This document shows positions 17,900 to 27,206 of a stretch of DNA of 64,000 bases, in pieces. This stretch comes from Pyrinomonadaceae bacterium. GTDB taxonomy: Bacteria; Acidobacteriota; Blastocatellia; Pyrinomonadales; Pyrinomonadaceae. Positions within the stretch are counted from its first letter, which is position 1, and each line of letters starts with the position of its first letter. The DNA lies in contig JAIBCA010000001.1 in NCBI GenBank assembly GCA_019694345.1, forward strand, positions 31,069-95,068, in the 5' to 3' direction. The notes beneath the pieces were generated by a model. The model was not told the origin of the DNA and searched no databases. It saw nothing but the letters and a program-made list of their open reading frames with translations. Position numbers and translations under genes: made by a program.

Positions 17900-18409
17900 T
17901 TAGTCCTCCTTCGAACCAAGCTGGTCGCTCAATTCCTTTTGCTTATCGACATTTGCGATGATGTCCTCGAGCATTGTCTCGAGTTTCTCGTTGCCGTCCA
18001 TTTTCGACCGAAGGTCGGCGAGTTTCTGCCGAGCTTCAACGAGTTTCCTTAGCGGTTCGACTTGCTGGACGATTCGATCGGGCTCAAAGTCCTCGATGCT
18101 GTTGAATTTCAACTCGATACCCATCTTGCTGCCGTCGTCCTGCACCTTGTTGTCTACCGTATAGGCAAGCCTCGGAGCCATCCCCGCAAGAACCTGATTG
18201 AAGTTATCAGGGTCGATCTCTACGAACTTACGATTTTTGAAGGCCGGGAGCGGTTCTTCCGGCTTACCTACAAAATCGCCCATTACGCCGAGAACGAACG
18301 GAAGTTCCTTGAGTTCGATCGCTCCGCCGACCTCAACATCGTAGGTGATCTGAACACGAGGCGGGCGAACCCGGTCGATCTTGTGCTGCAAACTCTCTTT
18401 TTTAGGCAT
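17900..18409 (-). CDS. tssB: T6SS sheath small subunit TssB
   Basis: 169 residues. The opening MPKKESLQHKIDRVRPPRVQITYDVEVGGAIELKELPFVLGVMGDF and the following KFVEIDPDNFNQVLAGM are the standard TssB/VipA text. The C-terminal helix (LVEARQKLADLRSKMDGNEKLETMLEDII) interlocks with TssC and carries the ClpV-accessible surface. The start ATG has a good ribosome-binding site (AGGAG). It is separated from tssA by 108 bp, in which no further feature was seen. Confidence 0.96.
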   Translation of the reverse strand: MPKKESLQHKIDRVRPPRVQITYDVEVGGAIELKELPFVLGVMGDFVGKPEEPLPAFKNRKFVEIDPDNFNQVLAGMAPRLAYTVDNKVQDDGSKMGIELKFNSIEDFEPDRIVQQVEPLRKLVEARQKLADLRSKMDGNEKLETMLEDIIANVDKQKELSDQLGSKED

Positions 18410-18516
18410 GTTCTATTTTCTCCTTAGGCTTTAACCATTTATCTATGACCAATAATTGCAAAGAAACTCAGGAATTGAACCCGAACCGAACGACCGTTTT
18501 CATGCCGACAGCCGCA

Positions 18517-19710
18517 TTACCATTCATCGCTCGAACTCGAGCCCGAATCGCTTGGCTCTTCGGTCGGCGTCGAGTAATAGTCGCCGCTCCCGGTCGAGCC
18601 GCCTATTCCAAGCATCTCGTTTATCTGCTCCAGCGTCGCTGAGTCCTTGATGACCTCCTGGAGCCAGCTATCGAGCGGCATATTGCCCCACTTGACGGCT
18701 CGGTTCACCAGATAAGCGACCGGACTGTGCGGTTCCGTTCGCTGAAAGAAAACAGCGATCTCGGACAGCCGCCTGAGAGCATCGGACCGCGACTTGACCG
18801 CACCGGTCATCGATGACGCTTCGCCAGTGTCGGAGGTTTCGGAATGGTCAGAATCGGACGATGTCCATTCATCGCTCGCATCATTTTCATCAGGTTCTTC
18901 GAGGCGCTTTCGTTCAAGTATCTTTTTGACCTGTCCGTGGACATCCTCCAGTGCACGCTTGAGGGCACTGAGTCCTGGCATTTGATTACGGTCATATTTC
19001 TCCTCGATAACCCGGTTAAGTTCGGCAAAGGCCTCCCAACATTCCTCGATCGTGTAATTGATCGACTCAGCTTGGGCTCGTTTGGTCTTTTCCAACGCGA
19101 TCTTCCACAGGTCGCCGGTCACCCGGCCGTCAGTTTCGGCCTGCGCTTTTTGGTTATTGAACTCTTGTTGCTTTTCGGGGTCGAGCGAATCAAAATTCGC
19201 CGGTGTTTCGAGTGATCGTGCTGTCAGCCAATCGTTGTACGAATAACCTGCCCCCCCAGTGATCGGACATGTCTTGATGGCAGTCGCCCCCTGGACGTCG
19301 AGCCACGAGATCGCGTTGGCCCGTCCCTCCATATCACCTTCGTCGATTACTGGGTGAAGTGTGTCCCAAAATTGATCCTGCAGGCCGCTGACAAGTTTCA
19401 GACTGTCGCGGAGCCCGGCAAAACCGTAGTTTTTTATCAATGATTCTGAGAGCCACGCGGCAACCTGCAGATCCTTGGCTTTTGCGGTCAACGCGGGAAC
19501 AGCCAGTTCGACGACCTTTCGGTAATCGGCGACCTTCAACTCCGTCTGCCATTCACCCTGACTCAGGTTGTCGTCCGAGCGGCGTGCTTCGACGATCTCG
19601 TCGTAGAGCCCTGAATATCGCAGGCTCTCACCCGACGGCGACTCTTCCGACACGGGCTGAAGCATTGCATCGAGGTCGATCACTTGCGGAACCGACAATT
19701 CCTCATTCAT
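18517..19710 (-). CDS. tssA: T6SS cap/baseplate protein TssA (ImpA_N)
   Basis: 397 residues. The N-terminal ImpA domain is clear: SGESLRYSGLYDEIVEARRSDDNLSQGEW, YRKVVELAVPALTAKAKDLQVAAWLSESLIKNYGFAGLRD and DTLHPVIDEGDMEGRANAISWL. A middle charged region (about 270-300, EPDENDASDEWTSSDSDHSE) is a low-complexity linker. A helical C-terminal domain (AVFFQRTEPHSPVAYLVNRAVKWGNMPLDSWL) is the short-type TssA ending. The protein ends in a Gly/Ser/Asp-rich tail (about 370-397). TssA primes tube-sheath assembly. A strong AAGGAG precedes the ATG, and a possible promoter lies 20-50 bp upstream. Confidence 0.93.
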   Translation of the reverse strand: MNEELSVPQVIDLDAMLQPVSEESPSGESLRYSGLYDEIVEARRSDDNLSQGEWQTELKVADYRKVVELAVPALTAKAKDLQVAAWLSESLIKNYGFAGLRDSLKLVSGLQDQFWDTLHPVIDEGDMEGRANAISWLDVQGATAIKTCPITGGAGYSYNDWLTARSLETPANFDSLDPEKQQEFNNQKAQAETDGRVTGDLWKIALEKTKRAQAESINYTIEECWEAFAELNRVIEEKYDRNQMPGLSALKRALEDVHGQVKKILERKRLEEPDENDASDEWTSSDSDHSETSDTGEASSMTGAVKSRSDALRRLSEIAVFFQRTEPHSPVAYLVNRAVKWGNMPLDSWLQEVIKDSATLEQINEMLGIGGSTGSGDYYSTPTEEPSDSGSSSSDEW

Positions 19711-19728
19711 TCGAAAAACTCCTTGCTA

Positions 19729-19756
19729 CTAATAGACAAAGACGTTCGGATCTCAA
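19729..19756 (-). promoter_or_regulatory. possible sigma-70-type promoter upstream of tssA
   Basis: On the minus strand TTGAGA (19756-19751) and TATTAG (19734-19729) are spaced by 16 bp, ending about 19 bp before the tssA ATG. This would allow separate expression of tssABC-hcp. The -10 is weak, the leader would be very short, and Acidobacteriota promoters are poorly characterised, so this is tentative. Confidence 0.3.
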
Positions 19757-19826
19757 GAATTTGCTTAAATACGCTTCATTCTATCCGAAAAATGGATATA
19801 AATCACTATTTTTCTTGACCGACGGA

Positions 19827-20621
19827 TTACTCGTGCTCGAACACGATAGTATCAAGGTCGAGTATCGACCTGTCCTGGCCATCCATCCAAAACAATTTTA
19901 ATCCTTCGCCGAAGAACAACTCCGACCCGAGGTCACGCCAATCAGTCATTCGCCCCAGCCTGACCATATCATTTTCGCTGTGATATGAGCCCGAATAGAG
20001 TGAAGGAAAGAACATCTCGCCATTGGTTCCGTCGACGAGTTCGACCTGAGCCTGTATCCAAAACAGATCCCGCAGCGACTTCGGCTTAAAGAATTCAATA
20101 CTCTGGACCTGTTCGATCGGCAGCCAAACATAAGAGTCCTTGAATATTACTTCGAAAATGCACATTGTCGCGTCGTTATAATCGCGAAAGTCGCTGACCT
20201 CAGTGCCATTCACAACCGCCTTAAATGCCGGCCGCTCTTCTTCGATCCGGTCGAGCATCTCCCTCGCCTCGGCGACATTGCCCTCGCGCACCCGGTTGTT
20301 GGCCTGGATCAGATCTTCGACATAGGTCGGCGGCGGTGCGATTATCCCCGGCTTGAGGCCGTCAGCAAAATACCGCTCGCGATCTCGCTCTGCCTTAAAA
20401 TTGTTTCGGTAGATCAGCGATCCGATCATTGCGTTGGCATCTTGATGGCCGATGACGTCAAGTTGCTTTTCAGCCCGTTCCCAATCGCCCGAAAAGCATG
20501 ACAGTTCAAATAGGAATATTCTCGCCGGAATGTCCGTCGGATTATCGCGCACGTGATCCAGCACCGACGCGATCGAACCCGTCAGATCGCCGTTCTCGAG
20601 CAATTGTTTTGCATTTTGCAT
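19827..20621 (-). CDS. tagJ: T6SS accessory protein TagJ/ImpE
   Basis: 264 residues from the ATG at 20621, which has GGAGG 8 bp upstream. A TTG at 20633 extends the frame but would overlap that site. The N-terminal TPR-like region (AKQLLENGDLTGSIASVLDHVRDNP, ARIFLFELSCFSGDWERAEKQLDVI) and the C-terminal domain (FRDYNDATMCIFEVIFKDSYVWLPIEQVQSIEF) are the ImpE signature. TagJ binds the sheath component TssB and modulates ClpV recruitment; it occurs only in some T6SS subtypes. It starts 20 bp after the tssM stop. Confidence 0.9.
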   Translation of the reverse strand: MQNAKQLLENGDLTGSIASVLDHVRDNPTDIPARIFLFELSCFSGDWERAEKQLDVIGHQDANAMIGSLIYRNNFKAERDRERYFADGLKPGIIAPPPTYVEDLIQANNRVREGNVAEAREMLDRIEEERPAFKAVVNGTEVSDFRDYNDATMCIFEVIFKDSYVWLPIEQVQSIEFFKPKSLRDLFWIQAQVELVDGTNGEMFFPSLYSGSYHSENDMVRLGRMTDWRDLGSELFFGEGLKLFWMDGQDRSILDLDTIVFEHE

Positions 20622-20641
20622 AGTATCCTCCAATGCGCCGG

Positions 20642-23600
20642 CTATTTGAGCATATTCTGCGGAGCCCTGACCCGCTTGAAGATACTCTTGTCAAATAGGT
20701 CGCCGCCGCTCGGTTTGATCGTCGCCGATATCGATTTACCGCCAACCGAGTAACCAAGGTTGTATTCACCGCCGGCCTGTTTCTGCGGCTTGCCGGCATC
20801 GACGAACCGGAATAAGCCCCATGTGCCCGGGAATCTCAGCGACGAAGAATCTGACGACGACGGCGGCGGCACCGACGAATTCGATGTGCCGGCGGGCGGC
20901 CCCGTCGTAGTTGATCCCGACGCTCCGGAACTAATGATCACACCTGTCTCGGCAGACTGAGCCGCAGGGAACGTGCCGTTGATGGAGGCGGTTCCCTCTG
21001 ACGTGACCTTTTGCCCGTCTATGGTCACTTCGACCAACGAGTCCTTACCGACCTTCAGGGCGAAAGCATATTCGAACTTTGGCGTGTTGCCCGATCCGTA
21101 CAATGCCTTTCTGAGAGCGAAGGCATTGTTCAGGTAAGTGACAAACTCGTCGCTAAACTTGACCTCGGCCGTGTCCTTCAGCTTAAGCTGACCGTTAGAT
21201 TCTTCAAAGTACTTCTTAAGCTTGTCGTCGTAGAATTTCGACAGTTTGCCATCCGTCGGATTGAGAAATGCCGTTAGTTTTGTCAGGTCAGATTCGGTTT
21301 GGCCGTCCTCGAACGGAAATCCCTTTTCGATCTCCTTCGCCGCAGGCATTATCTGCTCACTCCAAGCCTTTTTGAGCTGGTCCTGAGCCCCTTGGCCGAG
21401 AAGGCTCTTAAGATTTCCGAGCGGCTGCTGTAGTACGGTAGCCAACTCCTGTGTAGAGGATGTTGTAAAGCTCTGGATCATGCCGGTGATAGCACGCTCA
21501 TTTGAGACCAGTTTCAGGCCGTCGTCCTTTTCATTGGCAAGGTCGTCCGATACCTGTTTCAGCTTTTCGGCCGATATCCCGCTCAGATTCTTGAAAACGT
21601 TCTGCAGGGCCGCTGCGTAATTGTCGATCGGTGCCCGATCCTTTTGACCCTTCTTGCCGACAAATTCGAAGAGCGGCTGAAATTCCTTCTCGGGTGGGGT
21701 TCCGCCGGCATTAGCGCTTTCCTGCGAGACAAAAAAGCTCTTGATCCAGTCCCACCAGCCGACCACTTCGGGCGGTGCCGACAGATTGGTATTGCGGGCG
21801 ATCTCGATCATCAAAACTTTCATAGGCGAGTTTTCGAGCGAAAACACCTGCAGAGCTGCGGCCGCATCCTCTTTGGTCCTGTACTGTTTGACCGTAATAC
21901 CCTTGGCAAAAGCACGCCATTCGTCGGCGTAGTCGCGATAATAGCGATCCTCGAGCTTTTTGGAATCGGTCGTCTGGGCTATCTTCGACTTGCCGATCTC
22001 GCCCATTACCCAATCGTCTTCGCTCAGTTTTTCGTCGGCCTCGGCGATCGCTTTCTTCATCAATTCATTGCCAGGCCTCGTAAAGATACTGCGGACCTGG
22101 AACGCACCGTCCAAAAAGCGTGCGTCCGCCCCGTTTCGGGCTAGAATTGCATCGACCGTTGTCGGGCCTACCTTTTCATCGACCGTCTTCGATATTTCGG
22201 TTACCTTTCGCTTGTAATATCTGAATACCGCCGGAAATGCCTGAAGCTTGGTTCGTGTATCGGCGACCAATTTGTCATCGACCGGTATTCGCGGAAATCC
22301 GTAATCCTCATCTTCGCGGTCCACCTGTTTGGCCCAAAAATCGAGCTGAAGTGCGGCTTTTGGTTTGAGGTCGGCCGGTATCTTACCCTCGGTTGTCCAA
22401 TATTCCTTCAATGCAGTCGCGATATGGGCCGAGTCGGCTTTGTCCTTATATGGCCCGGAGAGCATCAAATAAGCCTTTAGCAGATCGTAGTTCTTGGAGA
22501 GCAGTGCTTCTTCGGCATCAGTCAGCTGCGTTGGATTTGCGACCGGAACAGACGTCGAAAATTTCTTAAGATCGGCCTGTATCTTTGCGATCGTCGCGGT
22601 CTTGTACCGATGTTCGATCACGTCCATATAGACCTTCAGCAGATGCTGCTTGTAAACTCTGTTGCCGGAATACAGCCCAAATCGCATGTACCAAGGGGCA
22701 CCGTTCCGTTCATAATCGTCGAGCTTGACGATCAGTTCACGGAGTTCTTCGGTGGCCTCGATCTCGTTCCGAGTAGCCTTTTCATCAGCTTTCGCCGGGT
22801 CCTTGTAGGCTTGGGTCTGGGTGATCGCTATCAATGCCTCGCCGCGCGTCCTTGCGTCTTCGAGCATCTTCTTGTTGTTGTAAAGCGAGATGCCCGAAAG
22901 TGCAAGCAGAGTGATGGTCAGCGCCGCCCCGAGAAAGATCGACGCCCAACCAAGCAGCGGGGCTCCCTGTTTCTGTGCCTGAAACGCCCGCACGACATCC
23001 TTGTCTCTCAGCAAGACATCGCGGAAAAAACGATGCGTAAAGTAAGTATCGGCGACGGTTTGCGGAGCATTCGGGCTCGACTTGGCGGCAGGTGACGCAC
23101 TGAAATAGAATCCCCGGAGCAGTGGATTTTCGCTGAAAGGGTTGGGCCTGAAGAGCGTCGCGACAAATGCGCCGATCTTTCGGCGGGCTGAGCCGAAATG
23201 CAGCGGGAAATTGAAAATCCGAAGCTGCCTGACCGGCGGGAATGGCGCCGAGAGCCTAAGCAGGCGGCGTTTCATCGCAGAGTTGTGCAGAAGCTCAAAT
23301 TCAGCGTCAAACATCGATTGGCCGTTTTCGGCCTTGTCGAGCGGAATCGTTGATCCCCATACGAGCGAGCGGCCATCATTTTTCGAGATCGAAAATGAAT
23401 CGCGGAATCCCTCGATTCCGTCGGCGTGAGTAAATACCGTATAAACGGGAAATCTTATTTTGAGCCTATGTATGGCGTCATCTATACGCGTGCGCAATAC
23501 CTTTGCCAGTTCCTCTGAACCGCGGTCTTCGCCCTTGATTATTTGCTCGATATCGACGGTGATCAAAAGGCCGTCGATTGGACGATTGGGCCGGTTCTTT

Positions 23601-24235
23601 CGGATAAGCTCGAGCAATGCACTCCACTCGTCGCTGTCAGCCCCCTCGGTCTGATATCGGCCCGACGTGTCGATGAAAACCGCTTCGCTGGTGACCCTCC
23701 AAACGGCCGACGTTGTCGCACGAACAAATTTCTGTTCAGACTGACGCTGGCTCGGCAAAGTTTGAAAGTCCAGGTCTGAGCCGACGATCAGCGATGTTTT
23801 GCCGCTTCGCGGCGGGCCCGCGACGATGTACCACGGCAGCGAATACAGTGCGTCCTTGCCTCCGTCGCCCAAACTCGACGACCGCAGGAATTGCACTGTC
23901 TCACTGATGCCCTGTTCAAGCTCCGGGTAACTGCCGGTCGGGGCCGATGTGGTCTTGGCTGCTGTTGCCGCCGCGGCAGGATCAGCAGCACTTGCCGCTT
24001 CAGCCGCGGCAGCTTCGGCTGCTTCACGCTTTCTGCGTCGCCGAGCTCCAAAGAACGCGATCAATAACGCAAACGGCAGCGTAAGCAGTACGAGAGCGAT
24101 TATGACGATCTTTTCGGTATTGCCGACACTGCTCGGCGGCAGCATATACACGATGACACCCACAATACCGTAAAACGACATCATCCCGCCGATGCCGAAC
24201 GCGTAGGATAATTGGCTTGTATGCCAGGAGCTCAT
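20642..24235 (-). CDS. tssM: T6SS inner-membrane core protein TssM (IcmF)
   Basis: 1197 residues. Two N-terminal membrane segments (about 18-32 and 43-62) are followed by an Ala-rich cytoplasmic linker (71-95) and an NTPase domain with an intact Walker A GPPRSGKTS (140-148). A third membrane segment lies at about 427-450, and a large periplasmic part ends with LFDKSIFKRVRAP. TssM spans the inner membrane and links to the outer membrane through its periplasmic part. Not all TssM proteins keep a clean Walker A, so nucleotide binding is plausible here. No tssJ lipoprotein, its normal outer-membrane partner, was found in the locus. Confidence 0.95.
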   Translation of the reverse strand: MSSWHTSQLSYAFGIGGMMSFYGIVGVIVYMLPPSSVGNTEKIVIIALVLLTLPFALLIAFFGARRRRKREAAEAAAAEAASAADPAAAATAAKTTSAPTGSYPELEQGISETVQFLRSSSLGDGGKDALYSLPWYIVAGPPRSGKTSLIVGSDLDFQTLPSQRQSEQKFVRATTSAVWRVTSEAVFIDTSGRYQTEGADSDEWSALLELIRKNRPNRPIDGLLITVDIEQIIKGEDRGSEELAKVLRTRIDDAIHRLKIRFPVYTVFTHADGIEGFRDSFSISKNDGRSLVWGSTIPLDKAENGQSMFDAEFELLHNSAMKRRLLRLSAPFPPVRQLRIFNFPLHFGSARRKIGAFVATLFRPNPFSENPLLRGFYFSASPAAKSSPNAPQTVADTYFTHRFFRDVLLRDKDVVRAFQAQKQGAPLLGWASIFLGAALTITLLALSGISLYNNKKMLEDARTRGEALIAITQTQAYKDPAKADEKATRNEIEATEELRELIVKLDDYERNGAPWYMRFGLYSGNRVYKQHLLKVYMDVIEHRYKTATIAKIQADLKKFSTSVPVANPTQLTDAEEALLSKNYDLLKAYLMLSGPYKDKADSAHIATALKEYWTTEGKIPADLKPKAALQLDFWAKQVDREDEDYGFPRIPVDDKLVADTRTKLQAFPAVFRYYKRKVTEISKTVDEKVGPTTVDAILARNGADARFLDGAFQVRSIFTRPGNELMKKAIAEADEKLSEDDWVMGEIGKSKIAQTTDSKKLEDRYYRDYADEWRAFAKGITVKQYRTKEDAAAALQVFSLENSPMKVLMIEIARNTNLSAPPEVVGWWDWIKSFFVSQESANAGGTPPEKEFQPLFEFVGKKGQKDRAPIDNYAAALQNVFKNLSGISAEKLKQVSDDLANEKDDGLKLVSNERAITGMIQSFTTSSTQELATVLQQPLGNLKSLLGQGAQDQLKKAWSEQIMPAAKEIEKGFPFEDGQTESDLTKLTAFLNPTDGKLSKFYDDKLKKYFEESNGQLKLKDTAEVKFSDEFVTYLNNAFALRKALYGSGNTPKFEYAFALKVGKDSLVEVTIDGQKVTSEGTASINGTFPAAQSAETGVIISSGASGSTTTGPPAGTSNSSVPPPSSSDSSSLRFPGTWGLFRFVDAGKPQKQAGGEYNLGYSVGGKSISATIKPSGGDLFDKSIFKRVRAPQNMLK

Positions 24236-24247
24236 ATTCTGGTAAAC

Positions 24248-24925
24248 CTAACGCTGAAGCTTGTCGACGGCTTCCTTCAGATACATCGACGACATCAAGA
24301 ACATTATCAGGTACGTGATCAGCGCAAGGCCGAGGCCGCTGAAGGCACTGATCTTTGCCCACGTCGGCAGGCCGCGGTCCTTAGGCACCTCGGGCTGGTC
24401 GTTCGCAATCCAGTGCGGAGATAACTCGACCGGCTTGATCTTGCCGGCTTTGACCAGAGCATTGGCCGTCGACTGCATTATTGCCAGTAATTTTTCCTGC
24501 TCATAAACACCGTATCTGCCCTTAAAACCGAGCAACATACAGTAATAATAGATCTCGACCGCATCCTGGGTGACATCGATCTGGCGGAGCATCGATTCGA
24601 GTTTGTCAAAAAATTTGTTGCCCGCAAGCTGCTCACCAAAATATTCAAGCTGCAGCGGATTGCGCTCCCACTCTGAACGCAGAGGGAAGTTATTCGTAAG
24701 GATCGTTTCGTCGACAAATGACGCCAAGGCAAATTTCGAGACCGAAACGATCTTGTGATTGAACTTGTATCGTTCCGCACGTTTTTCAAAGTCATCCAGC
24801 AGTCCTGCGACCTTTGGCCTCAAGTCGTTAGACGGCGCTACGATATTCGCCTTGAGACGCAGGACGAGATCAAAGATCGGCCCGGCAAAGGTCACGAGAT
24901 CGTTTTTGCTGGCAATATCGGCCAT
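24248..24925 (-). CDS. tssL: T6SS inner-membrane protein TssL (DotU)
   Basis: 225 residues. The DotU pattern is clear: RYKFNHKIVSVSKFALASFVDETILTN, WERNPLQLEYFGEQLAGNKFFDKLE and EIYYYCMLLGFKGRYG. A single C-terminal membrane helix (about 192-216, LALITYLIMFLMSSMYL) anchors it. The protein ends about 10 residues later, so there is no OmpA-like peptidoglycan-binding domain of the kind found on extended TssL proteins. With TssM it forms the inner-membrane complex. It lies 12 bp upstream of tssM and 7 bp after tssK. Confidence 0.95.
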   Translation of the reverse strand: MADIASKNDLVTFAGPIFDLVLRLKANIVAPSNDLRPKVAGLLDDFEKRAERYKFNHKIVSVSKFALASFVDETILTNNFPLRSEWERNPLQLEYFGEQLAGNKFFDKLESMLRQIDVTQDAVEIYYYCMLLGFKGRYGVYEQEKLLAIMQSTANALVKAGKIKPVELSPHWIANDQPEVPKDRGLPTWAKISAFSGLGLALITYLIMFLMSSMYLKEAVDKLQR

Positions 24926-24932
24926 ATGATAT

Positions 24933-26285
24933 TTACGGCTTTACAGCGTACATTTCGAGCTTGACGTCGGTTATCTCATCGGGGACATACACCGACAAAA
25001 CCTTTGAGCCCTTGATCCCGTCCCAGTACGGGCCGATCGAATCAAGTTGGAAGTACTTAAAGCCAACGCGGGCCGGGATCGGAGCCGGTGGCGGATTGGC
25101 GTGCGTTAAAACGACGCCCGGCAACGCAGACCCAATGACAGAATCGATCACGTCGCGCGATGCGATCTTGACCACTCGCGGGACGCCCTCGATCACCTTC
25201 GCTTCAGGGATCTGTGAACGGACGGCCAGGTAGAATGCGGCATCCTTCAGTAGTCGTTCGTCTTCGACGCGGCCCACATAAAGCGTTTCGCGCGTCTTTT
25301 CGAGCGGGATCGCCACACATCGGCTTGGAATCACTGTTTCGAGCAACTCCCTGAGCTGGGCCGCAAGAGTAAAGAAGGTAAAATAAAGGTCGTCGTGGTC
25401 GTATTTGACGATATCCCGCGGGTGAAATTCCGTCGAAAAGGTCATCAATTTCCCGACGAGCCCGGCCATTTCGAGATATAACCTTTCGGGATGCACCAAC
25501 GGCGAGTGAAAAAAATGTGACATGGCCGGGATCGCTGAGTTGATCGTATGAAGCAACCAGAAAACACCCGTGTCCGAAGTAGTAAAATCAGCCAATCCGG
25601 CCTGCCGCTGGCGGCGCTGCTCACCGAGGCTGCCGCTCTTTGTGATCAGGATCTCGACGAACTGACGCATCATATCACCGAGCCAGACAGAACTGGACGA
25701 GTTAAGCGTCGGTGGGATGTAGTCATCCGAGATCTTCAACTGCCCCGTCGGCGTCCGCTCGAGCTCGGCGATCTTGATCGATGTAAATCCGTCCCTGAGT
25801 TCGTCGTCAAATATTATTCTGAGGTTGTTTTTGGCGTATGCGAGCGGCTGTTCATTGGTCCCGCTTGTCTCGTCCTTGACTAGCGAGCCTTCCTGCAGGT
25901 ACCTAAGCGTCGAGCTCGCCTTTGCCCCGTTTGCCTGGAAATTGGCCTCGCCGGCCTTCATCGCCGGGATCGCCAGATGAACACCCAATTTCTCGGCCTC
26001 GGCATGAAAATGGTCGCCGACGGGCCGCAGATCGGGCACTGATTCGACGTCGGGTACATTTACGATCAGGCCATCCGGCATTACCGCACGACAACGAGTG
26101 ATCTGAAAATTGGCGTTTGCGATCGCCTCGTTGTTGACCTTAAGGTCGAGGACGCCGTAGCAGAATGGGGCGACTGACCCTATTCGTGAGTGAAGCAGGT
26201 CCTCGTGATAGTTGTCCCACTGCTGAAAGTGATGCGGCGTGAGCAGCATCCCTTCATTCCAAACGATCTTTCGGTATTTGCTCAT
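24933..26285 (-). CDS. tssK: T6SS baseplate-membrane adaptor TssK
   Basis: 450 residues from the ATG at 26285 (MSKYRKIVWNEGMLLTPHHFQQ), which reproduces the family N-terminus; the frame extends 13 residues further but without family sequence. The segments VPDVESVPDLRP and FFTLAAQLRELLETVIP and the C-terminal FKYFQLDSIGPYWDGIKGSKVLSVYVP match TssK. It connects baseplate wedges to TssL/TssM. A gap of about 96 bp separates it from the preceding YkgJ-type gene. Confidence 0.95.
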   Translation of the reverse strand: MSKYRKIVWNEGMLLTPHHFQQWDNYHEDLLHSRIGSVAPFCYGVLDLKVNNEAIANANFQITRCRAVMPDGLIVNVPDVESVPDLRPVGDHFHAEAEKLGVHLAIPAMKAGEANFQANGAKASSTLRYLQEGSLVKDETSGTNEQPLAYAKNNLRIIFDDELRDGFTSIKIAELERTPTGQLKISDDYIPPTLNSSSSVWLGDMMRQFVEILITKSGSLGEQRRQRQAGLADFTTSDTGVFWLLHTINSAIPAMSHFFHSPLVHPERLYLEMAGLVGKLMTFSTEFHPRDIVKYDHDDLYFTFFTLAAQLRELLETVIPSRCVAIPLEKTRETLYVGRVEDERLLKDAAFYLAVRSQIPEAKVIEGVPRVVKIASRDVIDSVIGSALPGVVLTHANPPPAPIPARVGFKYFQLDSIGPYWDGIKGSKVLSVYVPDEITDVKLEMYAVKP

Positions 26286-26381
26286 ATGCCAGTTTAGAGG
26301 TAAATAGTAAACTGAGTTCGCCAATTAGTAAATGGCGCAAAACACGTAATAACCCATTGCCGAGCGACGTTTTCGGGGCGC

Positions 26382-27206
26382 TCAAGGCGCTCCCTGCGGT
26401 GTGTCCGCTGACGGTTCCGGCGGCGGAATTTCGGTCTGGGTCAACTGCCCAAAAAAATCAGCTGCCCAGCGTTCACCGGTCTTCTGTTCAAAGATGTCGG
26501 GATGTCGCTCGACAAAGTCGAGGGCCTCGATCATCATCAGCGACGAAAGCCCCTCGGTATTTCGAGTTTGTCCGACCCTCAGCATCGCTTTCGATGGTTT
26601 AAGGATGATCGGAACCTTTTTGATCGTCTCAGCGGTCGGATTCGCACAGTGTTCAGCCGGCGAGGTGACCAGATACTCACGGCAAACCAGAGGTCGGTCC
26701 GGATGGATCGAACACGATTCGTCCTCCAGAAAGGGGCAAGGAATGCCTTCCTTCATATAGCTGGTAACCGTTTCGGTGTACTTCTGGGGTGAAAATCCGG
26801 GCAAATGTGCCGATGCCATGTCCTGCAGGTCCGTCAATTCGTCAAACCACCGGATCGAGACGAAATGTGCAAGAGCGTCGGCAAAACGCTTTTTGATCAC
26901 AGACCGCCGCGGCTCGGGCATGGCCGCTACCAGTTCCGCGATCTGATACGCCTCCACCTCCGAGATCGGGACAGCCTGACGGCAACATGCTCCACATCCG
27001 GCCTTGCAGGTGACCTCTATATCCTCGCCGACCAAGGAGTTAACGCTCAGTTCGACCACGGCGCTAGACATCTGCTGAAAGATCGGCAGCATCCGCTGAG
27101 GTTTGACCGGTGCGGCCGGCACTGTCAACTGCATCTCGATCGGTTCACCGTGTACCCGCAGAACGACGTTGCCGGTCACCCACTCTTCGTTTTCCATTTT
27201 TGTCAT
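26382..27206 (-). CDS. YkgJ-type cysteine-cluster (Zn/Fe-chelating) protein in the T6SS operon
   Basis: 274 residues. The cluster motif is CKAGCGACC (C67, C71, C74, C75), with further cysteines in CPFLEDESCSIHPDRPLVCREY and EHCANP, matching the YkgJ/CxxCxxCC family thought to bind zinc or an iron-sulfur centre. Function is unknown; some members are linked to methyl or metal transfer. Its ATG overlaps the stop of the FHA protein upstream by 4 bp (27203-27206), so the two are translationally coupled. It lies inside the T6SS operon before tssK. The N-terminal 60 residues are extra relative to a bare YkgJ domain. Confidence 0.75.
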   Translation of the reverse strand: MTKMENEEWVTGNVVLRVHGEPIEMQLTVPAAPVKPQRMLPIFQQMSSAVVELSVNSLVGEDIEVTCKAGCGACCRQAVPISEVEAYQIAELVAAMPEPRRSVIKKRFADALAHFVSIRWFDELTDLQDMASAHLPGFSPQKYTETVTSYMKEGIPCPFLEDESCSIHPDRPLVCREYLVTSPAEHCANPTAETIKKVPIILKPSKAMLRVGQTRNTEGLSSLMMIEALDFVERHPDIFEQKTGERWAADFFGQLTQTEIPPPEPSADTPQGAP

